Origin: Candidatus Gastranaerophilales bacterium
Lineage (GTDB): Bacteria > Cyanobacteriota > Vampirovibrionia > Gastranaerophilales > Gastranaerophilaceae
Assembly (NCBI GenBank): GCA_944323595.1
Contig: CALUTF010000019.1
Location: 1-33,954 of the forward strand
Length of the DNA stretch: 33,954 bases
Direction: 5' to 3'
The notes under the pieces were generated by a model. It ran no database searches and had not been told where the DNA came from. It was given only the letters and a program-made list of their open reading frames with translations. Position 1 is the stretch's first letter. Every line of letters begins with the position of its first letter. The position numbers and the translations under genes are program-made. Shown here piece by piece: positions 7,453 to 15,238 of the stretch.

Positions 7453-7481
7453 AGTTTATAGCGTAGAAATATTTATGTCAA
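7453..7481 (-). promoter_or_regulatory. Promoter of the small acidic protein
   Basis: TTGACA (minus strand, 7476-7481) with TAAACT at 17-nt spacing (7453-7458), or TATAAA at 15-nt spacing. It faces the -10 box of the divergent XRE gene only 9 nt away, so a regulator bound here could affect both. Confidence 0.6.
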
Positions 7482-7489
7482 TAGAGTAG

Positions 7490-7495
7490 TATAAT
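7490..7495 (+). promoter_or_regulatory. -10 box 7 nt before the XRE start codon
   Basis: A perfect TATAAT with 7 nt before the ATG and no Shine-Dalgarno site, implying a leaderless transcript. No convincing -35 is seen. Confidence 0.6.
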
Positions 7496-7502
7496 TTGTA
7501 TT

Positions 7503-7727
7503 ATGAAAAGTAAACCAACCAATTTTACAGCAGAATTCGGTCTTAAACTAAAAATAGAGAGAATAAAAAAGCGGTACACACAGGAAGAATTGGCAGATAT
7601 TGCGGGCATTAGCCGTGCAGCATACGGTTCAATAGAACGAGGAGAAAGTTCTCCCACCATTGATACGGTAGCTATGCTTGCAAGGGCACTGGGGCTTGAG
7701 GTCTGGCAGCTTTTCAAATTTGAATAA
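7503..7727 (+). CDS. XRE-family helix-turn-helix regulator
   Basis: A 74-residue protein consisting of one Cro/C1-type helix-turn-helix: IERIKKRYTQEELADIAGIS (about 18-37), then the recognition region RAAYGSIERGESSPTIDTVA and LARALGLEVWQLFKFE. No other domain is present. It probably regulates its own divergent promoter region, and perhaps the small acidic protein gene or the ROK kinase 47 nt downstream; that is inferred from position only. ATG follows TATAAT by 7 nt. It resembles the other small XRE protein at 1198-1407 in size and architecture but not closely in sequence. Confidence 0.83.
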   Translation: MKSKPTNFTAEFGLKLKIERIKKRYTQEELADIAGISRAAYGSIERGESSPTIDTVAMLARALGLEVWQLFKFE

Positions 7728-7737
7728 AATAAAATTA

Positions 7738-7766
7738 TTTACTAAAAACAATTTTTAAGATATAAT
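7738..7766 (+). promoter_or_regulatory. Promoter of the ROK kinase gene, leaderless type
   Basis: TTTACT (7738-7743), 17-nt spacer, perfect TATAAT (7761-7766), then only 8 nt to the ATG at 7775. There is no Shine-Dalgarno site. Confidence 0.75.
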
Positions 7767-7774
7767 TCCGGTAT

Positions 7775-8737
7775 ATGAAAAAGTATTCAATAGGAATAGA
7801 TTTAGGCGGCACAAAAATTCTGATAGCGCTGGTTAACCGCGAAACAGGAGAAGTTGCCGCATCCGTTAAGAAGAAGACAAAAAAAGACAAAGGCCCTAAA
7901 AATATTATAAAAAAAATGCTTGACGGAATTGAAGAACTGCTTGAAGAGAGCGGCGTTTCACAAGATGAAATCAGTTCAATCGGCGTTGGAGCAGCAGGTC
8001 AGGTCGACAGAGTTAACGGAATTTTGATAGGCGCCCCGAATCTTGACTGCTACGATTTGAACATAAAACAGCAGCTGGAAGAACATTTTAATATCCCCGT
8101 TCATCTCGGAAATGATGTTGAAATAGCCGCAATAGGCGAAATGAAATTCGGAGCGGCAAAGGGGTATGATGACTTTGTCTGCATATTTGTAGGCACAGGC
8201 GTAGGCTCATCAATAGTAAAAAAAGGAGAAATCCTCTACGGCGCAACCGGTACAGCAGGCGAAATCGGACATGTTATAGTGGATTTGAACGGCAGACCGT
8301 GCGGCTGCGGCGCACACGGATGTCTGGAAGCCTACGCATCCCGTTCCGCAATAGAAAGAAGAATAGAGGGAGCGTTAAGAAAAGGGAGAAAATCCTGCAT
8401 TCTTGATTACCTTGAGGGAGGAAAGTCTATTACCTCCGGTATGATTCAAAAAGCCATTGAGCGAGATGACGAACTTGTTATACAGTGCGTAACAGAAGCC
8501 GCAGAGTACCTTTCAGGCGGACTTGCAAGCGTAATCAATTTTGTAAACCCTAAATTGATTGTACTGGGAGGCGGATTGATAGAAGCCGTTGACTTCTTCT
8601 ACCAGAAAACCATCAAAAAAGCACGCGCTAAATCACTTCCGGTTCCTGCAGAAAAAATAGAATTTAAAAAAGCTACCCTCGGTGATTTTTCAGGTGTCAT
8701 CGGCGCTGCATTCCTTGAAGACAGGAAAAATTTTTAA
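7775..8737 (+). CDS. ROK-family sugar kinase (glucokinase-like)
   Basis: A 320-residue ROK kinase, probably phosphorylating glucose or an amino sugar with ATP in the cytoplasm. IGIDLGGTK (6-14) is the phosphate-binding loop. LGNDVEIAA (111-119) holds the catalytic base D114. VGTGVGSSIV (139-148) is the second ATP motif. EIGH with H166 and CGCGAHGC (C176, C178, C183) form the structural zinc site of ROK proteins. There is no N-terminal DNA-binding domain, so it is an enzyme and not a ROK repressor. Glucokinase is the most likely activity, and ROK N-acetylmannosamine or N-acetylglucosamine kinases are alternatives. With the GH13-like protein nearby it could feed glucose released from glucans into glycolysis. 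ATG lies 8 nt after TATAAT. Confidence 0.9.
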   Translation: MKKYSIGIDLGGTKILIALVNRETGEVAASVKKKTKKDKGPKNIIKKMLDGIEELLEESGVSQDEISSIGVGAAGQVDRVNGILIGAPNLDCYDLNIKQQLEEHFNIPVHLGNDVEIAAIGEMKFGAAKGYDDFVCIFVGTGVGSSIVKKGEILYGATGTAGEIGHVIVDLNGRPCGCGAHGCLEAYASRSAIERRIEGALRKGRKSCILDYLEGGKSITSGMIQKAIERDDELVIQCVTEAAEYLSGGLASVINFVNPKLIVLGGGLIEAVDFFYQKTIKKARAKSLPVPAEKIEFKKATLGDFSGVIGAAFLEDRKNF

Positions 8738-8764
8738 CAATATACTGAAAAATCTTGACAAATA

Positions 8765-8773
8765 TGGTATAAT
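8765..8773 (+). promoter_or_regulatory. Extended -10 promoter of the GGDEF-HD gene
   Basis: TGG-TATAAT (box 8768-8773) with no matching -35 at 17 nt; a TTGACA lies too close (7 nt) to pair with it. The transcript would start near 8780, giving a leader of roughly 34 nt. Confidence 0.6.
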
Positions 8774-8813
8774 AGAAAAGTAAACACATCCAAACGGAGT
8801 TGCAAAAGGGTTT

Positions 8814-10718
8814 ATGGGATTTTTTGACAAAATACGGGAAATAAGGTCAAAAATTTCCGAAGTAGAAAGTGCAATCTACGGCGGGAAACAGGAATATCTT
8901 GAAATTTACGAACGCAACCTCCAGTTGGAAAAAGAAATTGAACAGCGTACCATGGAACTTAACATGGCAAACAAACGCATGTTAACACTCCAGCACATCT
9001 GGGAAATGATGAATTCCTCAAAACCGCTGTTAAGCGTTCTTGATAAAATTGTAAACAGTATTAAAGGTGAATTAGGGTATCTGCATTGTGTAATTATTCG
9101 TAAAGAAACCGATGAACAGGGCGACTTTATGACGATTATCACCCAGTCACAAAACAAGATTATAGATTTTCTAAACGAGAAATTAACCCCGCCTTTACAC
9201 ATGCAGCGAATCGAATACGATGCAGAGGGGAAATTTGCAGAAGCCCTCGTGAATAAAAAAATTGTTCAATCTAATGACCTTAGAGGAGCAATGTCATACG
9301 TAATTCCTGGGCTTTCCGAAGAAAATATAGATATGGTGCTCGGAAAAATGTCCAGCAAATCAATCATCATAATTCCTATATACACACGCCAAAAGCCTTT
9401 CGGCTGGCTGGTCGTATTATCTTCAAGGGATTCGCTGGCTGACTCTGAAACGGATTTTCTGTCAATATTTGCCCAGCAGGTGGAAATGGCTATTACTATA
9501 GCTGATTTGTTTGATGCAGTAAAAGAACAGGCCGTAACAGACGGATTGACAGGTCTTTATAACCGCAGATATTTTGAAGAATACCTTGATAAAGAAGTTA
9601 AACGTGCTCAGCGTCAAAATCAACCTTTCAGCATTATCGGAATTGATTTGGACTTTTTGAAAAAAATTAATGATGCATACGGTCACGCATTTGGAGATAT
9701 TGCAATCAAAGCAGTTGCGGATGTTCTCAAACATAATGCCCGTACAGTTGATACAGCAGCACGTCTCGGCGGAGAAGAATTCAGCGTAATTCTCCCCGGA
9801 GTAGATTCAAAGGGCGCAATGGTTGCCGCGGAAAGAATCAGGAAAGCCATAGAAGATACCGAACTTGATACAATAGGGCATATCACGGCAAGTATCGGGG
9901 TCGGAACGTTCTTGGAACATTCCGATAATATTGAAGAAGTTATTGAACTTACCGATCAGGCTATGTACCAGTCAAAAAGAAACGGCAGAAATCAGGTAAC
10001 ACTTGCAAAACCTGCATCCGAAACATCCTGGCAGGAAGTTGCAATTCATACGTTTATTGATGTTCTATCAAAACACAATGTTCCTGTTGATAAAAAATTA
10101 TCAGACGAGATTTGCGAAAAACTCAGAAATGCAAACAGCCAGACAGAACCGCAAAGAGAACTTCTGTATTCCATTGCAGATATGCTGACTAAGATTTATA
10201 ACCCGCTCCACACAAAAGGCGCCATAAAATCTAAAGTTCAGGTTGCCGTAAGTCTTGCCAAACGTTTCGACCTTTCAAAAGATGAAATAGACAAACTCCG
10301 CGTTGCAACGCTTTTGTATGATATAGGAAACCTCGTTCTGCCGCAGGCAATTTTACAAAAAGCTGGACCTCTGACAGAAGATGAAAAACAACATATCAAA
10401 GAGCACCCTGTTATTGCGGCACAGGAAATTCTTAAACCGATTTCCTACATTCAGGATATTCTTCCTATAATTGAACACCACCACGAAAATTGGGATGGAA
10501 CAGGCTATCCGAATAAAATTGCCAGAGATGAAATTCCGCTGGCCTCCCAGATAATATTGATAGTAGATTCCTACTTTGCCCTGCTTGAACAGAGAGCCTA
10601 CCGCTCAAAATTAAGCCCGCAGGAAGCCTTGATTGAAATAAGAAAAGATGCCGGCAAAAAATGGAATGCTACTCTTGTTAATGAATTTGTAACCCTGATA
10701 GAAAACGATTTAAACTAA
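8814..10718 (+). CDS. GAF-GGDEF-HD cyclic-di-GMP signalling protein with degenerate HD motif
   Basis: A 634-residue soluble protein. Residues 10-55 form a coiled coil and about 57-235 a GAF-like sensor. Residues 236-400 form a GGDEF diguanylate cyclase: TDGLTGLYNRR at 242-252, the active-site motif GGEEF at 319-323, and a product-inhibition site RTVD at 310-313, exactly five residues before it. Residues 470-634 form an HD-GYP-like domain with HHHENWDGTGYP (555-566) and EHP (530-532). The signature HD pair, however, reads LLYDIGN (Y502-D503), so the metal-binding His is Tyr and the usual Lys is Asn. The protein probably makes c-di-GMP; the C-terminal domain may bind but not hydrolyse it. There is no membrane segment. 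A ROK gene precedes it and a metalloregulator follows. Confidence 0.9.
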   Translation: MGFFDKIREIRSKISEVESAIYGGKQEYLEIYERNLQLEKEIEQRTMELNMANKRMLTLQHIWEMMNSSKPLLSVLDKIVNSIKGELGYLHCVIIRKETDEQGDFMTIITQSQNKIIDFLNEKLTPPLHMQRIEYDAEGKFAEALVNKKIVQSNDLRGAMSYVIPGLSEENIDMVLGKMSSKSIIIIPIYTRQKPFGWLVVLSSRDSLADSETDFLSIFAQQVEMAITIADLFDAVKEQAVTDGLTGLYNRRYFEEYLDKEVKRAQRQNQPFSIIGIDLDFLKKINDAYGHAFGDIAIKAVADVLKHNARTVDTAARLGGEEFSVILPGVDSKGAMVAAERIRKAIEDTELDTIGHITASIGVGTFLEHSDNIEEVIELTDQAMYQSKRNGRNQVTLAKPASETSWQEVAIHTFIDVLSKHNVPVDKKLSDEICEKLRNANSQTEPQRELLYSIADMLTKIYNPLHTKGAIKSKVQVAVSLAKRFDLSKDEIDKLRVATLLYDIGNLVLPQAILQKAGPLTEDEKQHIKEHPVIAAQEILKPISYIQDILPIIEHHHENWDGTGYPNKIARDEIPLASQIILIVDSYFALLEQRAYRSKLSPQEALIEIRKDAGKKWNATLVNEFVTLIENDLN

Positions 10719-10720
10719 GT

Positions 10721-10750
10721 TTGCAACAACCTGCCCATATATGTTATAAT
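10721..10750 (+). promoter_or_regulatory. Promoter of the DtxR-family gene, leaderless type
   Basis: TTGCAA (10721-10726), 18-nt spacer, TATAAT (10745-10750), then 7 nt to the ATG at 10758, with no Shine-Dalgarno site. The -35 box begins 3 nt after the stop codon of the preceding gene. Confidence 0.72.
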
Positions 10751-10757
10751 AACCATT

Positions 10758-11201
10758 ATGGAAAAATTCTCGCTATCACAAAGTCAGGAAGATTATCTGG
10801 AAGAGATATATGTAGAAGTTACGCAGCAGGGATTTGCAAGTGTAACAGCGATATCCAACGCACTTAATGTAAAAAAAGCATCCGTCACAGGCGCCCTGAA
10901 TCAGCTTGCTGAAAAAAAACTCATCAATTATGCGCCTTACTCTAAAATAACAATTACCAAAGACGGTGAAAAAATTGCAAAAGAAATTTTAAAAAAACAC
11001 GACACAATAACAAAATTTTTCACGGAAATTCTTTGTCTTCCTGCAAAAGAAGCTGCCGCAAATGCGTGCCGTATGGAACATATAGTTTCCGATGAACTGT
11101 TTGAAAGACTCACCGGATTTGCCGGTTTTATATCGGAATACTCTGCCTCCAACCCTGATTTCAAAACGCAAATAGGGAAAATCTACAATAATAAAAATTG
11201 A
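10758..11201 (+). CDS. DtxR/MntR-family metal-dependent repressor
   Basis: A 147-residue protein with an N-terminal winged helix (about 5-75, helix-turn-helix SVTAISNALNVKKASVTGAL) and the metal-binding dimerisation domain of the DtxR/MntR family. It lacks the C-terminal SH3-like domain of DtxR, as MntR does. Likely ligands are D12 and E15 (SQEDYLEEIY), H81 (KKHDTI), C104, E107 and H108 (ACRMEHIVSDE). D12/E15 is the manganese-type arrangement, while cysteine at 104 is the DtxR/IdeR iron type, so metal preference cannot be called. It should repress metal uptake or related genes when metal is plentiful. It converges on the TolC-like gene, whose promoter holds a DtxR-box-like half site. Confidence 0.88.
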   Translation: MEKFSLSQSQEDYLEEIYVEVTQQGFASVTAISNALNVKKASVTGALNQLAEKKLINYAPYSKITITKDGEKIAKEILKKHDTITKFFTEILCLPAKEAAANACRMEHIVSDELFERLTGFAGFISEYSASNPDFKTQIGKIYNNKN

Positions 11202-11250
11202 CACCCGAATTCATTATAAAATCAGCCTGTATAGATTATTGCTGCCAGCA

Positions 11251-12732
11251 TTACAGACTGTCTTTTTTACTTTTATCTTTTTTAACTTCATCTTCATCGC
11301 AGCCAAGTGCCCTGTTAAGATGTTCTACCAGTTCTTTTGAATGATAATGCATTGCATGTTCCGATTTGTGGTGAATGTCCACCAAATGGAAGTGCATTGC
11401 CATTTCAACCTGAATTAACGACATATTGTAATTATATAAACTTGTAACGTAACGCTTGAGAGCATTAATATAATCCTTTCTGGCATCCTGCAGTGCAACA
11501 TAATTAAGCTCATTCTTTATGTACTGTTCCTGTACAAGTTCAAGATTGTCAAAAGACTGCATAACTTCAAGTTTTGCGGTTGGAATTTCCTTTTCTGATT
11601 TATCAAGATTGTTGAACGCTCTTTTTAATTCAAAATACAAATCCTTTTTAAAAAGCAAAATTTCATTATCCGCAAGATGTACCTGTGCATCAGCACCTTT
11701 AATGCTATGTCTGAGTTCCATAATATTAACGGCAGAAGAAAGATTAACCCCGACCTGAAAACTGTTATTCGTTGCCATATTGGAATTATTAAAACCGTAA
11801 CCTGCACTTGCCGTTAAATCAGGAAGATACGTCCGCTTGATATATAGCAGAGATTGTTCCATTGCCTGCTTTGTTGACATCAACACCTGCAAATCAGGAC
11901 TATTCTCATACGCAATATCAACGGCTTTTTCCCGTGAAAACGGAAATTGCTGAAAGACTAAATTATCATTGTCAAAATTTTTCGGATTATAAGAAAAATC
12001 TTTGTTATAAGCAAACGTTTGGGTAGGTTTAATAATATATTCCGGCTGATTTTCAAGATACATCGCATTGGTCAGATTTACTTTTTCATTATTAAAATCG
12101 TTCAAAGCTTCTATATATTGAACCTGAGCCTCACTTAAATTCAATTCTGCGGTTGTTAAGTCCGATTTTTTCTTATCCCGCGCAAGCTTGACAAACTTTT
12201 CATTAAGCTCCGCATTATACTTTGCAATATCCAAAAACGCCTGTGCGCGCAAAAGATTATAGTATTTCCCTTTTATATCAAATAAAGTAGAGCAAAGGCT
12301 GTCTATAAATTCATATTCTGCCCCTATTTTGTAAAACTCTTCCATCTTTATATAAGCCGTAGTCTTGCCGAAATTCCAGATTAACTTATTAACAGAAACA
12401 CCGACAGACGGCAGCTCTCTATAATGTGAATTGTAATAAATGTTGTCCGAGTTATTTTCATTATAAAAACCGGTTCCGGCATTTATAACAGGGAAATATT
12501 GGGATTTTGCAATACCTACATTACTTTTAGCTATATCAAGATTGTATTTGCGGCGTTTAATCTTAGGACTGTTTTTAAACGCCACGGCAACACAGTCTAT
12601 GACGGACAAAGACGTACCGTTCCTGACCTCGACCAGCTTAAACAGTTCATCATCGTCATCCTGACCATACGCCTTAACAAATCCGCCTAAAATCATAAAT
12701 ATAATCAGCAGGCAAATTTTTCTTCTTATCAT
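11251..12732 (-). CDS. TolC-family outer-membrane efflux protein
   Basis: A 493-residue protein with a signal peptide (MIRRKICLLIIFMILGGFVK, probable cleavage near AYG-Q24). It has the two-fold repeated architecture of TolC proteins: VIDCVAVAFKNSPKIKRRKY near the start and AVDIAYENSPDLQVLMSTKQ in the second half mark the two repeats, each followed by long helices. It would form a trimeric channel for efflux or type I secretion and shows that the cell has an outer membrane. The C-terminal about 60 residues are His- and charge-rich (HFHLVDIHHKSEHAMHYH), which is unusual and may bind metal. No inner-membrane pump or adaptor gene is adjacent. A TGC-TATAAT box lies 8 nt before the ATG, with no Shine-Dalgarno site. 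Confidence 0.88.
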   Translation of the reverse strand: MIRRKICLLIIFMILGGFVKAYGQDDDDELFKLVEVRNGTSLSVIDCVAVAFKNSPKIKRRKYNLDIAKSNVGIAKSQYFPVINAGTGFYNENNSDNIYYNSHYRELPSVGVSVNKLIWNFGKTTAYIKMEEFYKIGAEYEFIDSLCSTLFDIKGKYYNLLRAQAFLDIAKYNAELNEKFVKLARDKKKSDLTTAELNLSEAQVQYIEALNDFNNEKVNLTNAMYLENQPEYIIKPTQTFAYNKDFSYNPKNFDNDNLVFQQFPFSREKAVDIAYENSPDLQVLMSTKQAMEQSLLYIKRTYLPDLTASAGYGFNNSNMATNNSFQVGVNLSSAVNIMELRHSIKGADAQVHLADNEILLFKKDLYFELKRAFNNLDKSEKEIPTAKLEVMQSFDNLELVQEQYIKNELNYVALQDARKDYINALKRYVTSLYNYNMSLIQVEMAMHFHLVDIHHKSEHAMHYHSKELVEHLNRALGCDEDEVKKDKSKKDSL

Positions 12733-12740
12733 ATAATTTT

Positions 12741-12767
12741 ATTATAGCATGTTTGTCAAGGCTAACC
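12741..12767 (-). promoter_or_regulatory. Extended -10 of the tolC-like gene with a DtxR-box-like half site
   Basis: On the minus strand TGC-TATAAT (box 12741-12746) lies 8 nt before the ATG. Just upstream, at 12759-12767, GGTTAGCCT matches nine consecutive bases of the classic DtxR-box centre, placed over the -35 region where a repressor would block transcription. The second half of the box is poor. Confidence 0.5.
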
Positions 12768-12795
12768 CGTGTAAAATATACCGTACACCTGCATT

Positions 12796-13074
12796 TTATA
12801 CGTTATTTTTAGACATTTCAAAAGTATCACCCGCGTGACGTTGAACAGGTTTTTCAGGGATTGAATCTTTTAATGTTTTTTCAAATACATCATGGTTCAT
12901 TAAAGTAGCCTGCGCAGGATTTTTTGTATTAGAAACAGCCATACATTTGTAGCCGTTTTCAAGTTGAACTTCTCTTGCCATGTAACTTTCACCGTTTTTA
13001 TCCGTGTATTTGATAACAGGTTTCTCCGTCGGTGTAAGTTTCGGAGTCAAATTTGTTTTGTCGATTACTGCCAT
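12796..13074 (-). CDS. Small protein of unknown function
   Basis: A 92-residue soluble protein that I do not recognise. It is Lys/Thr/Pro-rich with one probable small beta domain (KPVIKYTDKNGESYMAREVQ, then ENGYKCMAVS). There is no signal peptide or membrane segment. It is supported by a Shine-Dalgarno-like AAAGG about 9 nt before the ATG and by codon use like its neighbours. It lies between the GNAT and tolC-like genes on the same strand, but tolC has its own promoter in the gap, so a shared function is not implied. Confidence 0.62.
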   Translation of the reverse strand: MAVIDKTNLTPKLTPTEKPVIKYTDKNGESYMAREVQLENGYKCMAVSNTKNPAQATLMNHDVFEKTLKDSIPEKPVQRHAGDTFEMSKNNV

Positions 13075-13136
13075 AATTAATTACCTTTCTACCTTATACA
13101 TTATGAATAAAAACACAATGTCCGAAAAATTTGCTT

Positions 13137-13706
13137 TTATTCGAATAAATTTCTAATTTTTTTTACAAAAAGTAAAAGTTTTGAATACATTTTAACTTTT
13201 TTGGGATTTTCCGCTTCAAGCGGAAGATACATCGGGAGATTATCAGCCTTTGACCAGTGCATAGGTTTATGACGTTTAATACATTCATCTATATATTTAA
13301 TTTTATCCTGATAAATTGAAGTAAAACCGCATTTACGGTAAAAAATATGCGGAGGTCTGCGCGGGCAATAAATACGGCTTGCATCAAGGTGTACACGCCC
13401 GTCACACCCCTGACGCCGGCTTTCGGCCTTTGCCAGATTAATAAAGGCTCTGCCGTATCCCTGATTTTGTTCTTCCGTTGCAAGATATTCTATTTTTAAT
13501 GAGTCATACCCGCATAATGTCGGGTAATACTGGGATGTAAAATCCTCGTGGAGTTTTCTGGTATACATTCTTCCGGCAAATTCACCGGTTTCAGTATTTG
13601 CCATATTATATGCGCTTATCATTCCGTATTTTTGTGAGTAAACGTCTTTTGTATAGATAAGCAGCCGCGGCACTTTTTTTATTACAGGGGTTAAATTTGT
13701 TATCAT
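13137..13706 (-). CDS. GNAT-family N-acetyltransferase
   Basis: A 189-residue protein with the GNAT fold: strand LKIEYLATEEQNQGYGRAFI (70-89) contains the acetyl-CoA pyrophosphate loop QNQGYG, followed by a helix (LAKAESRRQ), strand GRVHLDAS and the family-typical PHIFYRKCGFTS, where the Tyr usually acts as general acid. The substrate is unknown. I chose the ATG at 13704-13706 over a TTG seven codons upstream, because nothing supports the TTG. No clear Shine-Dalgarno site is seen for either. The C-terminal 40 residues are basic and could contact a membrane or nucleic acid. A 92-residue protein gene lies downstream on the same strand; the murC operon starts divergently upstream. Confidence 0.8.
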   Translation of the reverse strand: MITNLTPVIKKVPRLLIYTKDVYSQKYGMISAYNMANTETGEFAGRMYTRKLHEDFTSQYYPTLCGYDSLKIEYLATEEQNQGYGRAFINLAKAESRRQGCDGRVHLDASRIYCPRRPPHIFYRKCGFTSIYQDKIKYIDECIKRHKPMHWSKADNLPMYLPLEAENPKKVKMYSKLLLFVKKIRNLFE

Positions 13707-13789
13707 AAAACTATTAAAACCGGACAAAAAAATTTTTGCATAAAATATTAATAAATCATAACATTTAACCGGAATAATTTTTTTAGTAT

Positions 13790-13795
13790 TATAAT
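13790..13795 (+). promoter_or_regulatory. Probable -10 box of the murC operon
   Basis: A perfect TATAAT, giving a leader of about 42 nt that carries AGGAAA 8 nt before the TTG start of murC. Unlike several single genes here, this operon has a normal leader. No clear -35 is present. Confidence 0.5.
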
Positions 13796-13843
13796 ATTAA
13801 CTATATAGATAGTAATTACCATTACAGTTAGGAAACAGCGGTT

Positions 13844-15238
13844 TTGAATAAGAAGTATTATTTTATAGCAATAGGCGGAGTCGGAATGAGCGGGCTGGCA
13901 AAATACTTGCTTGAACAGGGATGTGAAGTCAGCGGTTCTGACATTTGCGACAGCAAATATGTTCAACAGTTAAGAGATTTAGGCGCAGTTATCCATATCG
14001 GACACAGCGCAGAAAATGTACCTGATAATTGTGTTGTAATTGCAAGTACAGCAATACGTGCAAACAATCCTGAAATTCTCAGAGCAAAAGAATTAGGTCT
14101 GCCGATTTACCACCGTTCTGATTTGCTTGCGGAAATTTCACGCGGCGGAAAATTTTTCATAGGATATGCGGGAACTCACGGTAAAACTACAACAAGCGGA
14201 CTTGCATCTTATGTACTGGAAAAAGCAGGTCTTAATCCGTCATTTGTGGTCGGCGGAATAGTTCCGGAAATTTCAACAAACGCACAATATCGCAGCGGAA
14301 AATATTTTGTAGCTGAACTTGATGAAAGTGACGGTACAATTGTCAAATATTCACCGGATACTGTTGTGATTAATAATCTGGAAGCTGACCACCTTGATTT
14401 TTATAAAGAAGGTTTGTCTGCTATTCTGGATACATTTGAAAAATTTCTTTCCGGTTTGAAACCTGATGCCATAATTCTTGCAAATAATGACAGTGACGGC
14501 GTTGAAGAATTAATCGGAGGATGTTCTACATTAATCCCTAATCATATATGTTCATACGGTTTGAATGAAGCGGACTACACTGCAAAAAATATAGTGTACG
14601 GAGAAGATAGCACAACTTATGACATCTATTACAAAGATGAATTCCTTACAGATATGAAAATCATTCTAAAAGGTGTACATAATGTTTATAATTCACTTGC
14701 TGTATTTGCAAGCCTGCATCAGGATGGCGTAGATATTAATCTTATTAAGCCTCATTTTGCAACATTCAGCGGTATGGGCAGAAGATTTCAGAAAGTAGGA
14801 GAATTCGGGGGCATCTCACTCTATGATGATTATGCACACCACCCGACAGAAATAAAAGCTACTCTTTCAGCGGCATCTTCATTTTCAAACCATCGTGTAA
14901 TTGCAGTATTCCAACCGCACAGATACACAAGATTAAAAAGTTTGTGGAATGAATTTTTAGACTCTTTTGACGGAGTGGATAAAGTTATTGTAACAGATGT
15001 ATATGCGGCAAGCGAAGACTCTATCGACGGTATAAATTCCGAAAACTTTACAACAGAACTGCAAACACGGGGAATTCCATGTGAATACATTGCAGGCGAT
15101 ATGAAATCCGTAGCACAACAGCTATACCCTGAATTAAAATCAGGAGATGTTGTAATCGGACTCGGTGCGGGAACTATTACAACACTTGGAAAAGAACTGT
15201 TACAACTTGATAAGGAGATGGAAAAAGTTGCTGGTTGA
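13844..15238 (+). CDS. murC: UDP-N-acetylmuramate-L-alanine ligase MurC
   Basis: MurC adds L-Ala to UDP-MurNAc using ATP, the first step in building the stem peptide. The 464-residue protein starts with the MurC-type nucleotide site FIAIGGVGMSGLA (7-19), has the Mur-ligase P-loop GTHGKTTT (110-117), and shows DDYAHHPTEIKATL and FQPHRYTR, both typical of MurC. The start is TTG at 13844 with AGGAAA 8 nt upstream; the protein begins properly just before the GGxGMSG motif, and no better codon is available. It is the first gene of a compact operon, and murB begins inside its 3' end. Confidence 0.97.
   Translation: MNKKYYFIAIGGVGMSGLAKYLLEQGCEVSGSDICDSKYVQQLRDLGAVIHIGHSAENVPDNCVVIASTAIRANNPEILRAKELGLPIYHRSDLLAEISRGGKFFIGYAGTHGKTTTSGLASYVLEKAGLNPSFVVGGIVPEISTNAQYRSGKYFVAELDESDGTIVKYSPDTVVINNLEADHLDFYKEGLSAILDTFEKFLSGLKPDAIILANNDSDGVEELIGGCSTLIPNHICSYGLNEADYTAKNIVYGEDSTTYDIYYKDEFLTDMKIILKGVHNVYNSLAVFASLHQDGVDINLIKPHFATFSGMGRRFQKVGEFGGISLYDDYAHHPTEIKATLSAASSFSNHRVIAVFQPHRYTRLKSLWNEFLDSFDGVDKVIVTDVYAASEDSIDGINSENFTTELQTRGIPCEYIAGDMKSVAQQLYPELKSGDVVIGLGAGTITTLGKELLQLDKEMEKVAG

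Noticed and set aside
8755-8760. TTGACA as the -35 of the GGDEF gene
   Set aside because: It is only 7 nt from the TATAAT box, too close to work; the extended -10 explains the promoter better.
13707-13727. TTG start and seven extra residues for the GNAT protein
   Set aside because: No Shine-Dalgarno site or -10 box supports the TTG, and an ATG follows in the same frame.
15165-15227. Upstream extension of murB
   Set aside because: It only runs through the murC coding sequence in another frame; the TTG at 15228 has a Shine-Dalgarno site and fits the MurB N-terminus.
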